From contig OX359250.1 in assembly GCA_947179485.1 (NCBI GenBank), positions 28,530,654 to 28,594,653 of the forward strand: DNA of 64,000 bases. Reading direction: 5' to 3'. The first letter of the stretch is position 1, and each line of letters starts with the position of its first letter. The position numbers and the translations under genes are program-made. Below are positions 35,046-45,743 of this stretch, piece by piece. Source of the DNA: Allacma fusca (lineage: Eukaryota > Arthropoda > Collembola > Symphypleona > Sminthuridae). The notes beneath the pieces were generated by a model, which saw only the letters and a program-made list of their open reading frames with translations, was not told where the DNA came from and ran no database searches.

Positions 35046-35286
35046 AACATTAGCAAGGATGTCTGTAAGTAGAGAAGAGCCCCTCTGCAGCCTCCAGACG
35101 CACGCTAAATTGAGGCTATCTTTCCTCTACATATGTACCTAGCGGAGCGCCATTTGATTACATGGCGCTCCATGCGTAGGTACATTGGCCGACAAAGGCC
35201 GTGTTGGGAGAGAGAGTTGTGGTATGATAACAAGTTCAGCGCGAGCCGCGGAACTTGTTACAATGCCAGAAGCAAGTGGAGCAACA
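35046..35286 (-). repeat. LTR segment, second copy
   Basis: Matches 25546-25782 at about 95%, same orientation (about 12 differences). On the minus strand it starts TGTTGCTCC, directly next to BEL/Pao gag sequence at 35287. The other LTR's remaining ~470 bp have no counterpart here. Confidence 0.7.
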
Positions 35287-35293
35287 ATATATA

Positions 35294-35960
35294 CATGAGC
35301 TATTAAAGCTTGTCTTGAAAAATGCAATCACTCCGAATGAAAAATCTTGTGTATCGGCATTGCAGGATAAGCTGGAAACTCAGTTACGTGCTCTGGATAC
35401 TCTTGGTGTGACGAGGGACAAATTTGCTGCAATGCTCTATCCGTTGGTAGAATCGTGTCTTCCCGAAGACGTTCTACGTGCGTGGAAGAGAAATTGTGGT
35501 CACGATTACGATCAGCTTGAAGACAAGAAGGACCGACTTTCTATGCTAATGCAATTCTTGAAGAGGGAAGTGGATGGCGAGTTACGAATTTCCATGGCTC
35601 GTGATGGTTTCGGAGTTGACGGGAAGAAATCAAAACCAAAAAACAAACTGAAACCGGTCGAAGAAATACCAACATCAATTGAACTCTTCAGTGGTCATCA
35701 AGCGCCGAACAAATTTGTCTGCATATTCTGTGAAAAGGGTCACCATACACAAGACTGTTTCAAAGCTGTTATATGCTGTTCAAATTAAGTCTGGAAGAAA
35801 AACGCAAAATGGTTCAAGAGAAGAAGGTTTGTTCGTTTGTTTAAGACCTGGTCATATTTCTAAAAAATGCAAATCAAGTGTTAGATCCCAAGTCTGCGAG
35901 AAAAAGCATTACGTTACGATGTGCCCTGATGTTCCGAAAGGGAAAATTGAAACAGATAAG
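35294..35960 (+). pseudogene. BEL/Pao gag remnant
   Basis: Capsid-like helical region (LETQLRALDTLGVTRDKFAA and LVESCLPEDVLRAWKR) followed by two Cys/His knuckles (CIFCEKGHHTQDC; CLRPGHISKKC). The frame changes between the knuckles near 35790. The N-terminal part is missing at the LTR junction at 35286. Confidence 0.85.
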
Positions 35961-37779
35961 AAACCTATTGATGGTACCGCTCTCTCAAATCAGATCAGGT
36001 CAACAGAGGGTATATTACAGACACTACTGGTCCGGGTGAAGAGAATCGCGTGCAATCATGTATTACGAGCTCTTTTGGACACTGAATTGCAGAAGTCATA
36101 CCTGAGTGAATGCGCTGCAAAAGCGCTGAGACCGAAATGTAAAGATCAAGTGAAGATTGCTCATAGTTTATTTGGTGGTGGGCAGACCGCAGTAAAAGAG
36201 CACCGAGTTATAGACATACACGTTGAAAGTCTAATTAATAATTTCAGTTGCTCTTTATCAGATCAGCCTGTAATTTGCGGGAAAATTTCAAGGGTCCAAA
36301 ATAAATTATTATTAGATGAGCTGAAAATGGCTGGGGTCGAATTGACAGATACTGGTGAAGGTGCGACCGATATCAATCTGTTGTTCGGAGCTGATGTGTT
36401 AGGAAAATTGTACACTGGCAAGATTCTTCCTACTCAAAGTGGACCGGTTTCTGTGGAAACCAAGTTAGGCTGGACAGTGATAGGATCGTTGTCGTCGGAC
36501 ATATCTATGCCGACTCCACATACTTAGTGTCATCAATGATATCGACTGATGCTCAAATCGCAGATTTGTGGATATTGGATACCATTGGAATTAAAGACGC
36601 TGTAGAGACGAAGTCGAGTCAAGATCTGGAGCAGGCTGCTATGTCTAGCTATCTGTATTTTCATCACAGTACCATTCGTTTGCAAGATGGAAGGTTTGAA
36701 GTTTCTATACCATGGGTAGAGGGTCATCCTGTATTGACATCAAATGAGGAACTAGCAGTTAGAAGGTTGGTGAGTTCTACAAACTAGCTTGAAGCATTGG
36801 GTAGATTTGATGATTTCCAACATGTATTTGATGACTGGTTGACTAATGGAATCATTGAGGAAGTACCTGCTAATGAGTTGGACAACACTGGGGACTATTT
36901 GCCTCATAGGGCAGTCATCAAAGAAAGTAGCGATACAACTCATGTCCGACCAGTACTCGATGCAGCCAAGAAGAATGGAGAGGCATCACTTAATGATTGT
37001 TTAGAGAAGAGAAGAAACCTGTTGGAGCTGATACCGAATATTATTGCGGGGTTTCGTTTTCATCGAATCGGACTCATTTCGGATATAGAAAAGGCCTTTC
37101 TCCAAATTAGCGTGAAGCAAGAGGAGCGGGAATTTCTCAGATTTCTCTGGTGGGAGAAAGGAACTAAGGAAATCAAGAAATACAGACACTGTCGTGTTGT
37201 ATTTGGGGTATCCTCCAGTCCATTCTTACAGGCCGCTTCGCTGAAGGTGCTATTAGAAACTGTTCCTGAAGACCTGATTGACGTTGCTAGTTATTTATTA
37301 AAGTCACTGTATGTAGATAATTGCGTCACATCATTGAAAAATCGAACTGAGGTGAACAATTTTATTTGTAAATGTGTACAGATAATGAGCAAAGGACAAT
37401 TTAATTTGAGGGGATGGCTTTGGAACACCTGTGATCAACCCGATAAATTTGTTCCTGTTTTGGGGCTCCTGTGGAATATCAAAACAGACGAAATAAGTCT
37501 TGATCTTAAAGACGTGTCTTCCGACATGGAGAACTGGAGTAAAAGGAAGGTATTGTCTCTGGCCCATAAATTATTTGACCCTATTGGTTTTACCAGTCCT
37601 ATCTCGTTAGTTCCAAAACTTCTGCTACAAGAGGCCTGGAAATTAAAGATCGGCTGGGACCAGAATCTGCCTGAGAATCGTTCTGCTAGATTTGTAAAGT
37701 GGAGCCGAGAATTGCCTATGCTGAAGGAAGTGACAATCCCCAGATGGATATTTAATCAAGACGTACAGCCTGGTCAGAC
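35961..37779 (+). pseudogene. BEL/Pao protease and reverse transcriptase
   Basis: Aspartic protease-like segment with LLDTELQKSYLS (a DTE in place of the usual DTG/DSG), then RT with SDIEKAFLQI (motif A), VVFGVSSSPFLQAA (motif B) and SLYVDNCVTS (motif C; YVDN occurs in part of the Pao group to my knowledge). One stop at about 36526 and another at about 36785 interrupt the reading. The RT frame runs open from about 36797 to the hAT insertion at 37780. Confidence 0.85.
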
Positions 37780-40545
37780 CTAGATAACCGAAAAATAAGG
37801 TTTGCGTTAGTTCGTTATACGTTATTGTAATTTGTGCTCCGTTTTAGTTTCTGTTTCCGTTATCGGTTTAAACGGTTATCAATCAAAATGAATTCGGTTA
37901 AACGGTTATTAACGGTATTCAATAAATTTTATTGATCTACTTTGAAATTTATTTGATTAGACTAATAACACAAGTATTATTCAAAAATTTCAAAACCACG
38001 AAACATCATTATATATACCATTCAAAATCCGTTGGTTCGAAGGAACAAAACGGCGTTCAGTACCTCGTCCTTCAAACTGCTTCGTCTTTCGGATAGTGCA
38101 AATACTAAGGCTGAAAACAGGCGTTCAACACTGACTTGAGTCGCAGGAAGGCAAATAATAACTATCGCCGTGTAACTCAAGTCGGACCATTACTGGCCAA
38201 CCATTCGAATAGATCAAACTTCACGCCTTTTTTGCTTTTTCACGCGGAATTTTCTCATATAATGCTAAACCTTCCAATAACGATGTTCTACTGGAAACAG
38301 AACCCGTACATAGGGATTCTTTGTTCTTGGCTTTATTCCTCAGAAATACTTCCTCGTCATCAGAAACATTAGCTTCAGACTGGTCGACAACTTGCTCATC
38401 AATTTCACTAAGCTTTTCTGACCGTTTAGAAACTGAAAGGTTAGCTTCATGGACCGTTATAGTTTGCTCTGGTGACAAATTAACAAAATACAGGGGTCTA
38501 AATATATCCCTGCTAGTATCATTAGATTCGCGTCCATTAGATGTTTCTTCCGAACGCTCATTCTTTCCAAAAGAAGCTTTGCTAACGGGGAAGCAATACA
38601 TTTCTGCAGTTGTATTTTAGAGCTGGTCCAGATTTTATAAAAGTCACCTGGTGTCAGATACTCACACTGCAATAACGTTGTACTTCCCGGACCGGTTTAA
38701 GTATGTCTCTCATGTCGTGTAAGCTTTCCCAGTACCGAGGAATTATTCATAAGTCGCGATTGGCAGATTCCCATCTGTAATACCATCCTTCATTTGGATT
38801 AATACGTCCACCATGTCGTGTGAGCTTCCCCCGTTTAATAACAACTGAAACGATGGTCTGAGTTCGTAATTTTTGAATTACTTGTCTGGCTCTTTGTAAG
38901 CTACTCTTAATGCTTACAAATTTTAAGTCGCCCAGAACCGCAAGCTCCAGTGTGTGTGCTGCACATTTTGTATAAACAATGCTAGGGATGCTGATCGTGG
39001 TGTTATCCATTTGGAACTCGTCATATATAGCTGGAGCAGTATCGCCATCAAATTCGTCGTCGGTGATTTGCAATTCATCTCCGTTCAAAGTATGGTCGCA
39101 ATCCTCAGTAAACGTTTCTTGGGTATCCTCAAAATCTTCTTCAATGGAACTTTCCATTTTATTGACAATGCTGTCATTCATAAGGCGCACAGTTTTTAGC
39201 ATATTGCTGCCTTTATCTGATGTTATAGATAAAATTGTATCTGATGCTATTTTAAGGTTTTGTTTTCCAGTGCCTCTTTGAGATGCTTTTGAATGCCTTT
39301 TGATTTTGTTGTCATATTTGAACTCCACTAGTGCAAGAGTTTTTAGTTTCATTTGGCTCCCATCAAAAATCTGCACATTGATTCCCAAAAAGTGTCGTTT
39401 AAGTCTGGTGGCCATATCAATTTTCACGAAGATAAGCTTTTTTGGACAGGAGACTTATAAGAGCACTCTTTTCTTCAGTATATTGTGCCAACAATGCCTC
39501 AACTACCGTTTTTCGATTCAAAGTCACTCACAGCGATTCGAAAACTGGCTGCATTAATGTTAGAAACGCACTGTCTTCAAGGATTGAAAATGGACGACCG
39601 TTGGTTGTGACTAGTTGAACGCACCCTTTAATAACTGTTGAAGAGTCCATATTGATCTATATGGACGTTGATTCTGCGCTGATAAATCCCTCGAGCTTCG
39701 TTTGTCGATATTGCTTCAGTTCAGATGTTCCAGGATCAGTATTGAAACTCGCGGCAGGTCTTTTTTAACTGAACATTTTGCTGCATTTTGTTCTTCAACC
39801 GTCTTAAAAATTCCGTGATGGCTGATTCGTAAATGTGACTTGAGATTTCCTGCATGCCTGCTCTGTGGTTATTGAAATAAATGTTAAAAACCCTCCGAAG
39901 ATAAACCCTGACAAACAATTCTTGTCATGAAAATAATGTTTTTAGTAATTGGATTCCGATTTATTATGAATTTATGCGCTTACCCGGATAATCGAATCAC
40001 AATCATTCACTAAACACCGAGATGTTTGATCATGGTTTTTGAACTCAAAATGTTCGAAAACTACGCTAACTTTTTGTCTACCCATTTTTTATTAAACGTT
40101 TTCAAACCCCTCGAATTATAAGTTGTAAATAAAATGGAACCAACAATTAGCACTATTAGCAGATACCAAAATATGCTGACGTTGAAACAAATAGCAAAAT
40201 CTGATGTATGTTTAAATGAAACTAAATATACACAAGGTGAAATACGCTTAAATCTAATGAATCTAACAATGTGTACATACATACTCATATAAAAAATTTA
40301 AAATTAGACACGCATTCAAGCATCACATGTTCACATTGGGTTCAATCGACAGTTGGAAGGTGGAGTATTGATCGCATTTACAGTTGAGAAAAAACCTAAA
40401 ATAACTGTATTTTTTCCGTTTTGGTTTCTGTTTTTACTAAACCACGTTTAGTATTTGTTTTCGTTTATCGTACTTTTTCTCTTTTGATTTTCGTTTGGAT
40501 TTAATTAACCGTGATTGTCATTTTTCCGGTAATAACGTTATCAAG
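37780..40545 (-). mobile_element. hAT transposon with decayed transposase, AACCGTTA-word family
   Basis: About 2766 bp inserted in BEL/Pao. Ends CTAGATAACCGAAAAAT and (from the right) CTTGATAACGTTATTAC. Words CGGTTAAACGGTTAT and relatives occur over 37800-37920 and 40390-40540. The flanking 8-mers (GGTCAGAC and GTCTGAGC) agree only partly, so the duplication is decayed or the ends are off by a base. It is the only element here with most of a hAT transposase plus the word-rich ends. Confidence 0.82.
38040..39920 (-). pseudogene. hAT transposase, degenerate
   Basis: Minus strand, several frames. In order: TNGRPFSILEDSAF (about 39600), MATRLKRHFLGINVQIF and LKTLALVEF (about 39350-39415), SITSDKGSNMLKTVRLMN holding a catalytic-core Asp (about 39190-39240), CAAHTLELAVL (about 38935), LTPGDFYKIW and LLLERMSVRK, AGIYLDPCI (about 38490), and the dimerisation signature SVERLFSAL near 38120. 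Known role: cut-and-paste transposition with 8-bp target duplications. Stops and frameshifts rule out activity of this copy. Confidence 0.88.
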
Positions 40546-41350
40546 GTCTGAGCCTGGTAGGATATCTCTTCACATATTTACAGATGCAAGTAAGTATGCA
40601 TACGCCGCGGCAGTCTTCATACGAGCTGAGTACATGTCCGGAGTTTCTGTTCAACTCTTGCAAACAAAGTCAAGAGTTAAGAATGATAGATAGAGCTAAG
40701 TATACGTGAGTTTGCGTGCTGATTGTGAGTGCTGTGCCTCTGGTATGTACTTTGGTTACTCTCCCTCACACGATCTACTCCGCGGTGGAATGTAGCTATT
40801 ATGTAACCCATTGATTCAGGGATTCGGCCATTCGTTACGGCTAGTTGTATCTTTTGGTGCACTTCTCCTACGTCGGCACTCTTAATTTTTACTCATATAT
40901 ATACATTGAGCAATTGATGTAAAAGGGAATCTTTGTTTGTCTGATATGCGTGTCATTTTCGTTTTGCTGCTACCAGCACTTTTGTCCAGCACACTGAGAG
41001 TACAACTTAAAATAAAGTCTACATTTTTCTAATTGTTCTGCATCAACGGTCTGCATATGTTTAGGGTAACATTAATAATCAGTCCCTGCAGTTACCAATT
41101 ATCTTTACATCAAGAGTAGCTCCTGTAAAAGCAATTACGATTCCACGACTGGAGCTTCTTGGTTGTTGCATTGGTGCTCGTTTAGCGACACATGTATGTT
41201 GGATACAAAGACAAGAAAATTGGGCTACGTTCGTGGGTAACCGAGTACGGGTGATTCGTGAGCTTACAGATCCCAAAAATTGGAGGCACTTACCAGGTTC
41301 ACTAAATCCTGTAGCTTTACCTTCCACAGGGTGATCTGCTAAACATCTTC
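40546..41350 (+). pseudogene. BEL/Pao RNase H region, interrupted
   Basis: LHIFTDASKYAYAAAVFIRA (RNase H start) before the 432-bp insertion, and APVKAITIPRLELLGCCIGA, then NWRHLPGSLNP, after it. The phrase TCAAGAGT is duplicated at the insertion borders, so the original reading is clear. Frame changes occur near 41330. Confidence 0.8.
40678..41109 (+). mobile_element. 432-bp insertion, candidate solo LTR
   Basis: Bounded by TCAAGAGT (40670-40677 and 41110-41117), which restores the RNase H reading when removed. Starts near TTAAGAATGATAG and ends ATCTTTACA. A GTGCTGATTGTGAGT phrase also appears in the BEL/Pao LTR (about 43190-43215), hinting at a related LTR. The duplication could be 5-8 bp, so the exact ends are uncertain. 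Confidence 0.55.
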
Positions 41351-41379
41351 AATCACGTTGGTGGGAGAGACCAATTTGG

Positions 41380-43036
41380 TTGAAGAAATTTCCAGAGTTG
41401 TGGCCAAAATCTGAGGTGAACGGTGATGAAGGCGTTGTCAGTTCTGAGAAGAAGAAGTCAGTGGCAACACATCTTGTAGTGAATCAAATTTCTTGGTATG
41501 CACAACATTTTAGTAATTATGTTCAGATAGTACGGCTACTGGCATGGATTCAGAGATACAAGCATAACTGTCAGCACAAAAACAGTAAATTTAACGGAGA
41601 TCTACGTGATGATGAATTAGCGAAAGGCGAACTATGGTTGATTAGACTCGTTCAAAGAGAAGTGTATTCTGATTGTGAGCTAAAGTCTCGGATCTCTGAA
41701 GCAGTTAAATGCCGAAAAAGATGAAAAAGGGGTTTGGAGGTTGAAGACCAAGATCTTCAGGCGAAAAGATACCAAACTCTTCCGGTGTCCAATGATGCTT
41801 CCCTCAGATCATTTGATAGCTCGTCGGCTGATTGTAAAGGTTCATGAAGAGCTAAGCCACTGAGGTGTGCAATTGGTCATGAGTGCTATTCGGGAGAAGT
41901 TCTGGTTGACGAAGACAAGAAAGGCCATTAAACAAGTTATTCGTGAGTGCAAGAAATGTAAACGGTTCAATTCAAAGAACCTCGAAACGGTTTCTGCTCA
42001 TTTGTCAGAAAATCGTGTAAGAGACGCTGCTGTATTTGAAGTGGTAGGTATCGACAGACCGAAGGGACGGATAGTGGTATATACTTGCGCGGTATACAGG
42101 GCAGTACATTTTGAACTGATTTCATCCTTGTCTACAGAATGCTTTCTTCTAAGTCTTCGCAGATTAATCGGGCGACGGGGTAGGCCTCGAACAATTTATT
42201 CGGACAATGGGACAAATTTTGTCGGAACAGCGAATCTGTGGAAGCAATTTGACTGGGAGAAAATTAGAAATTCCGGGTTTGGGTCGTCCCATTCTATCCA
42301 ACCTATCACATGGATTTTCAAACCTCTTGGTGCGCCATGGTGGGGAGGATGGTGGGAGGGTGTCGTTCGATTGCTGAAGGAAGTTCTCAGAAAGGTATTG
42401 GGACGGGCATGTCTGGATTTTGAGGAGATGTTGACTATACTCTGTGACTGTGAAGCAGTAATTAATGCCCGGCCGTTAACATATATTTCTGATGATGTTG
42501 AAGACTTAGCCCCGCTTACACCTTCCATGCTCCTTCAAGAGTTGCGTGAAGTTGGGATTCCTGATATGGATAATATAGACGCTCATGCTTTGAACAAGCG
42601 AGTGGTCTATCGTCAGAAGATTCGGGAAGATTTTCGTCGGAGATTCCGAATTGAATATTTAGGAATGTTGAAGCCAGACAAGAGTAGAAAGCTAGTTGGC
42701 GAAGATGTCAAACATGGAGATATTGTATTGGTGGGCAGTGACAATACAAAGCGGGTAAGCTGGCCTGGCAAGGATATTGGAAGTTTTTCCTGGAAAAGAT
42801 GGCGTGATTCGAGTGGCGAAGATCGAAACTTCGAATGGCGAACTTGTCCGGCCGATACAACGGCTCTATCCATTTGAAGTTTGTCAAAAGGATCGGGCTC
42901 AGATTATATCAGTTCCAACTGAAACAACAGATGAAGATGATGGGGAAATTCCTGGGGGAAAGTTGGATGCCACTAATACTGTTCACAAGACGAGTCGGGC
43001 TGGTCGAAGAATCAAGGAACCCAATAGATTTGATTA
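41380..43036 (+). pseudogene. BEL/Pao integrase
   Basis: Zinc-binding region (IREKFWLTKT... with CKKCKRF), first catalytic region at VVGIDRPKGR (apparently a few residues shorter than usual), second Asp in YSDNGTNFVG, third acidic position in WWEGVVRLLKEVLRK, then AVINARPLTYIS and a C-terminal module with HGDIVLVG. The main frame 41867-42877 is open for over 330 codons, but a frame change near 42775 moves the end (RPIQRLYPFEV) to another frame, ending at 43036. Another shift separates 41380-41724 from it. Confidence 0.87.
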
Positions 43037-43159
43037 AGTTTAAAACCTCATGGTTACTTATTTGGCAAATATCTATACTGTTCATGTTATTATAATATTT
43101 ATGAAGTAATGTTTTGACTTTTCCTTTCTGTAAACATATAAAAGTCAAAAGTGGGAGGA

Positions 43160-43555
43160 TGTAAGAAATAGCACCATATTTTGGCATCTGTTTGTGAGTG
43201 CTGATTGTGAGTATTACAAAAACTTCTATACGTATGTGCCGTGAGTGGAGAGCGGCGAGCGCCAATTGAATTCACGTGACTTTTATTGTGCATATAGTTA
43301 CAATTTATTGGTTTTCTATCTGTATTGTCTAGTTTGACCGTCAAAGGTCGTAATGGAGTAGTCGTGAGCTTAGTGACGGGAAATGCACGAAAGCTTATTG
43401 GTAGTTGGAAAATAACTGTTGTCTAAGGGGAGAACGGGAAAATAACTAGAAAGGTAACGATCTAGAGCTTGACGGAGAAAGAGTAACTCTGTAAAACTTG
43501 GCAATCTGGTTTTCTTTTTAATAAAATCTAATTTGATTTATATTTTTGTCTTGCA
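43160..43555 (+). repeat. BEL/Pao 3' LTR (end approximate)
   Basis: Starts TGTAAGAAATAGCACC after a purine tract; contains AATAAA near 43520. No 5' LTR survives for comparison, so the right end is a guess. Confidence 0.45.
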
Positions 43556-45743
43556 AAGGGGTATTCCCATCTTTGGTCCTTGAGCCATTTGTCATTTGTA
43601 ATACTATTAATGCATGATATCTACATTATTTTAATTAATGTCGAACATGTGTTAATGGGCCCCAAAGTTAATCTTATACTGTACTTATACTCTTACCCAA
43701 AGTTAGAATTTAATCGTGTTGTTAAAAGATGATGACTAATCATATTAGCCAAACTACTAAATATTCAAATGAGTACACAATAAGCAACTGATAGTTGATT
43801 CGAATTAACTATACAAATTCCAAGATGCAAGACAGTAAATTGTTGGTAACTTGTTCAGCATTGCGGTATTTTTCTTCTCCTTTATTTTTTGTAATCTAAA
43901 AATGTTATTATCATTATTTTGCGTTGACTTGTGCAGGGTTGGATTAATTAGTACTTCGAATGCTCAAAAAGTTGATAAAAATCATCAATGGACCGATATG
44001 CAATAACATGATTCTATGACAGCTGATAATCCAACTTAAGAATTCAATGAATATTTAAGGCGTGATCCCTTAAAGATCACATCACCAAAATTTTACAGTA
44101 ATATCCTAGTTTTTAACTATATTTCACTCTAAAATTTCATGTACATCCGATTAGTGGAACACCTTCAAATATTTTCCAATGTTAAACGAACGGTATCCTT
44201 GAATCTTAAATTCGTCATTTGCCCCCAATTTTTGTTTATTTTTGCGAAGGGGTCTACGACTTTAAGGATTACGCGAACACAAATATTCATGGAGATTCGC
44301 AATAATCTCTCATTAACTTTAAGCTTTGGTACTGAAGTTACATCAAGGTGGCCAGGAGATATCGGGAAAAGTCATTTTTTGAGGTATGGGTGAAAGCATA
44401 GATGTTGCTTTTTAGGGATTCTGGACAGACCTGGGCATGACGCAGACCTGGGCGCGTAGCCTTTAAAAGCAACTTCTCAACATGACGCAGACCTGGGCGC
44501 GTAGCCTTTAAAAGCAACTTCTCAATTAAATGATGTTTGCTCCGTTTATTTTGGTGCCACGATCATGCGCAATGAATGTCATAGATACAGTGTGTGTATA
44601 GATGGGGTAGTGAAATGTACAATATTTGAAAAAATTATTTTCGACGTGTAACAATTTTATTAATCTACAAAAAAAAGAGTATTAGCATTCCCTCCGTCAT
44701 TATGCTTTGATTTTTATTTCAAAGAATAATTCAGGAATGGAAAAAATAACCCGTTATGATTCAACATGTTACATACGGACAACAACCATCACTACTACTA
44801 CGATGAAATGAAGCTTTTAGTAAGAAGGATATTATAGTACCAGTTATAACAGTCACCGCTTCCACGGATGACTTGTCTGCTAGTTACCTAGAAATAAAAT
44901 CTACATCCATTTAAAAAAAATTATGAATAAATCGATTAAAAATGTATCCGCGGGACTACAATGGTTCCAACTTCCAACCATTTTCGCTTCGTGAGGACGA
45001 AGGACGACAAGAACGGCCATCACTTTCATCACCACATGCGTAGTAGAATAGGGTTTTTCAAATTAGTAGACAGGATTACTAATTGTAAGAGGCCTCGACC
45101 AATTTTCTCCGCTCGCTCCTGTCAGTAACTTTCTCTTGAATCCGATAATGCAAGCCCACCCTGCACAGCCGACACAAGTCTCACAGTACAAGCAACGGGA
45201 AAGACTAAGAACCTAAATCCTTCGTTATGAACCAAAAACAGGTAATACTAACTGCAGTGTCTTCACGACATACTTAATCAAATCTACCAAAGGTCAAGGA
45301 GGGATAGGTGGAAATTAAAATATAAACTAATATTGAATTTGCTCAAGTCCGGGAGCACCCAATGATATTAAACTGATTCGACTAATGACAATGACTGACC
45401 CAAGAGAAATGTAAGCCAATTAAGGGACAAATGGATCCACTTTCAGTTGTACGACAATAATAATTAAAATATGAAATATAATAAATATCAGGGACCAGGG
45501 ATGTTGTTTGAAAAAGGAAACAGAAGGTTGAAAAAACAAAAATGTTGTCCCTTAATTGTGTACGCCCGAAATAAACCATTCTGTTAACGAAAATAGCTAC
45601 TGTAAAAAAGACCTCTCAGAGCACCCGTATTTAGAACTAGTTTTTGTAGAATATTATAGTGGCAGATAACAGGGTTTTGTAGCAAATCAAAACAAGCGAA
45701 TCCGTGATTACTGTAATAAAAAAGAGTTTGCTTGTTGTTCCAG
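43556..45743. other. Non-coding region with repeat copy
   Basis: 44250-44480 is the second copy of the dispersed repeat also seen at 5330-5560. A 45-bp unit (CATGACGCAGACCTGGGCGC...) is exactly duplicated at 44436-44480 and 44481-44525. No supported gene; upstream exons of the gene at 45744 could lie near 45140-45410, but I could not fix any. Confidence 0.5.
44436..44525. repeat. Exact 45-bp tandem duplication
   Basis: Two identical head-to-tail units, 44436-44480 and 44481-44525, at the edge of the dispersed repeat. Confidence 0.95.

Larger units (their letters stand above)
25074..35286 (-). mobile_element. Ty3/gypsy-like retrotransposon remnant (split by LINE)
   Basis: LTR-like sequence at both ends in the same orientation (25546-25782 and 35046-35286). 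Between them lie pieces of a gypsy integrase (33722-33890 and 27823-28580) interrupted by a complete LINE insertion, and a proline-rich 3' reading (26933-27690). No gag, protease or RT is recognisable between 33890 and 35046, so the 5' half has been lost. Frameshifts throughout make it dead. Confidence 0.65.
35287..43555 (+). mobile_element. BEL/Pao retrotransposon remnant, 5'-truncated
   Basis: Order gag - protease - RT - RNase H - integrase - 3' LTR on the plus strand, as in BEL/Pao. The 5' LTR and gag start are missing. Two insertions split it: a hAT transposon (37780-40545) between RT and RNase H, and a 432-bp LTR-like insertion (40678-41109) inside the RNase H region. Purine tract AAAGTGGGAGGA ends at 43159, followed by a TG-start LTR with AATAAA near 43520. 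Confidence 0.85.

Noticed and set aside
38029..38060. Possible tRNA B-box (GGTTCGAAGG)
   Set aside because: No A-box or cloverleaf around it; it lies in the hAT transposon end region.
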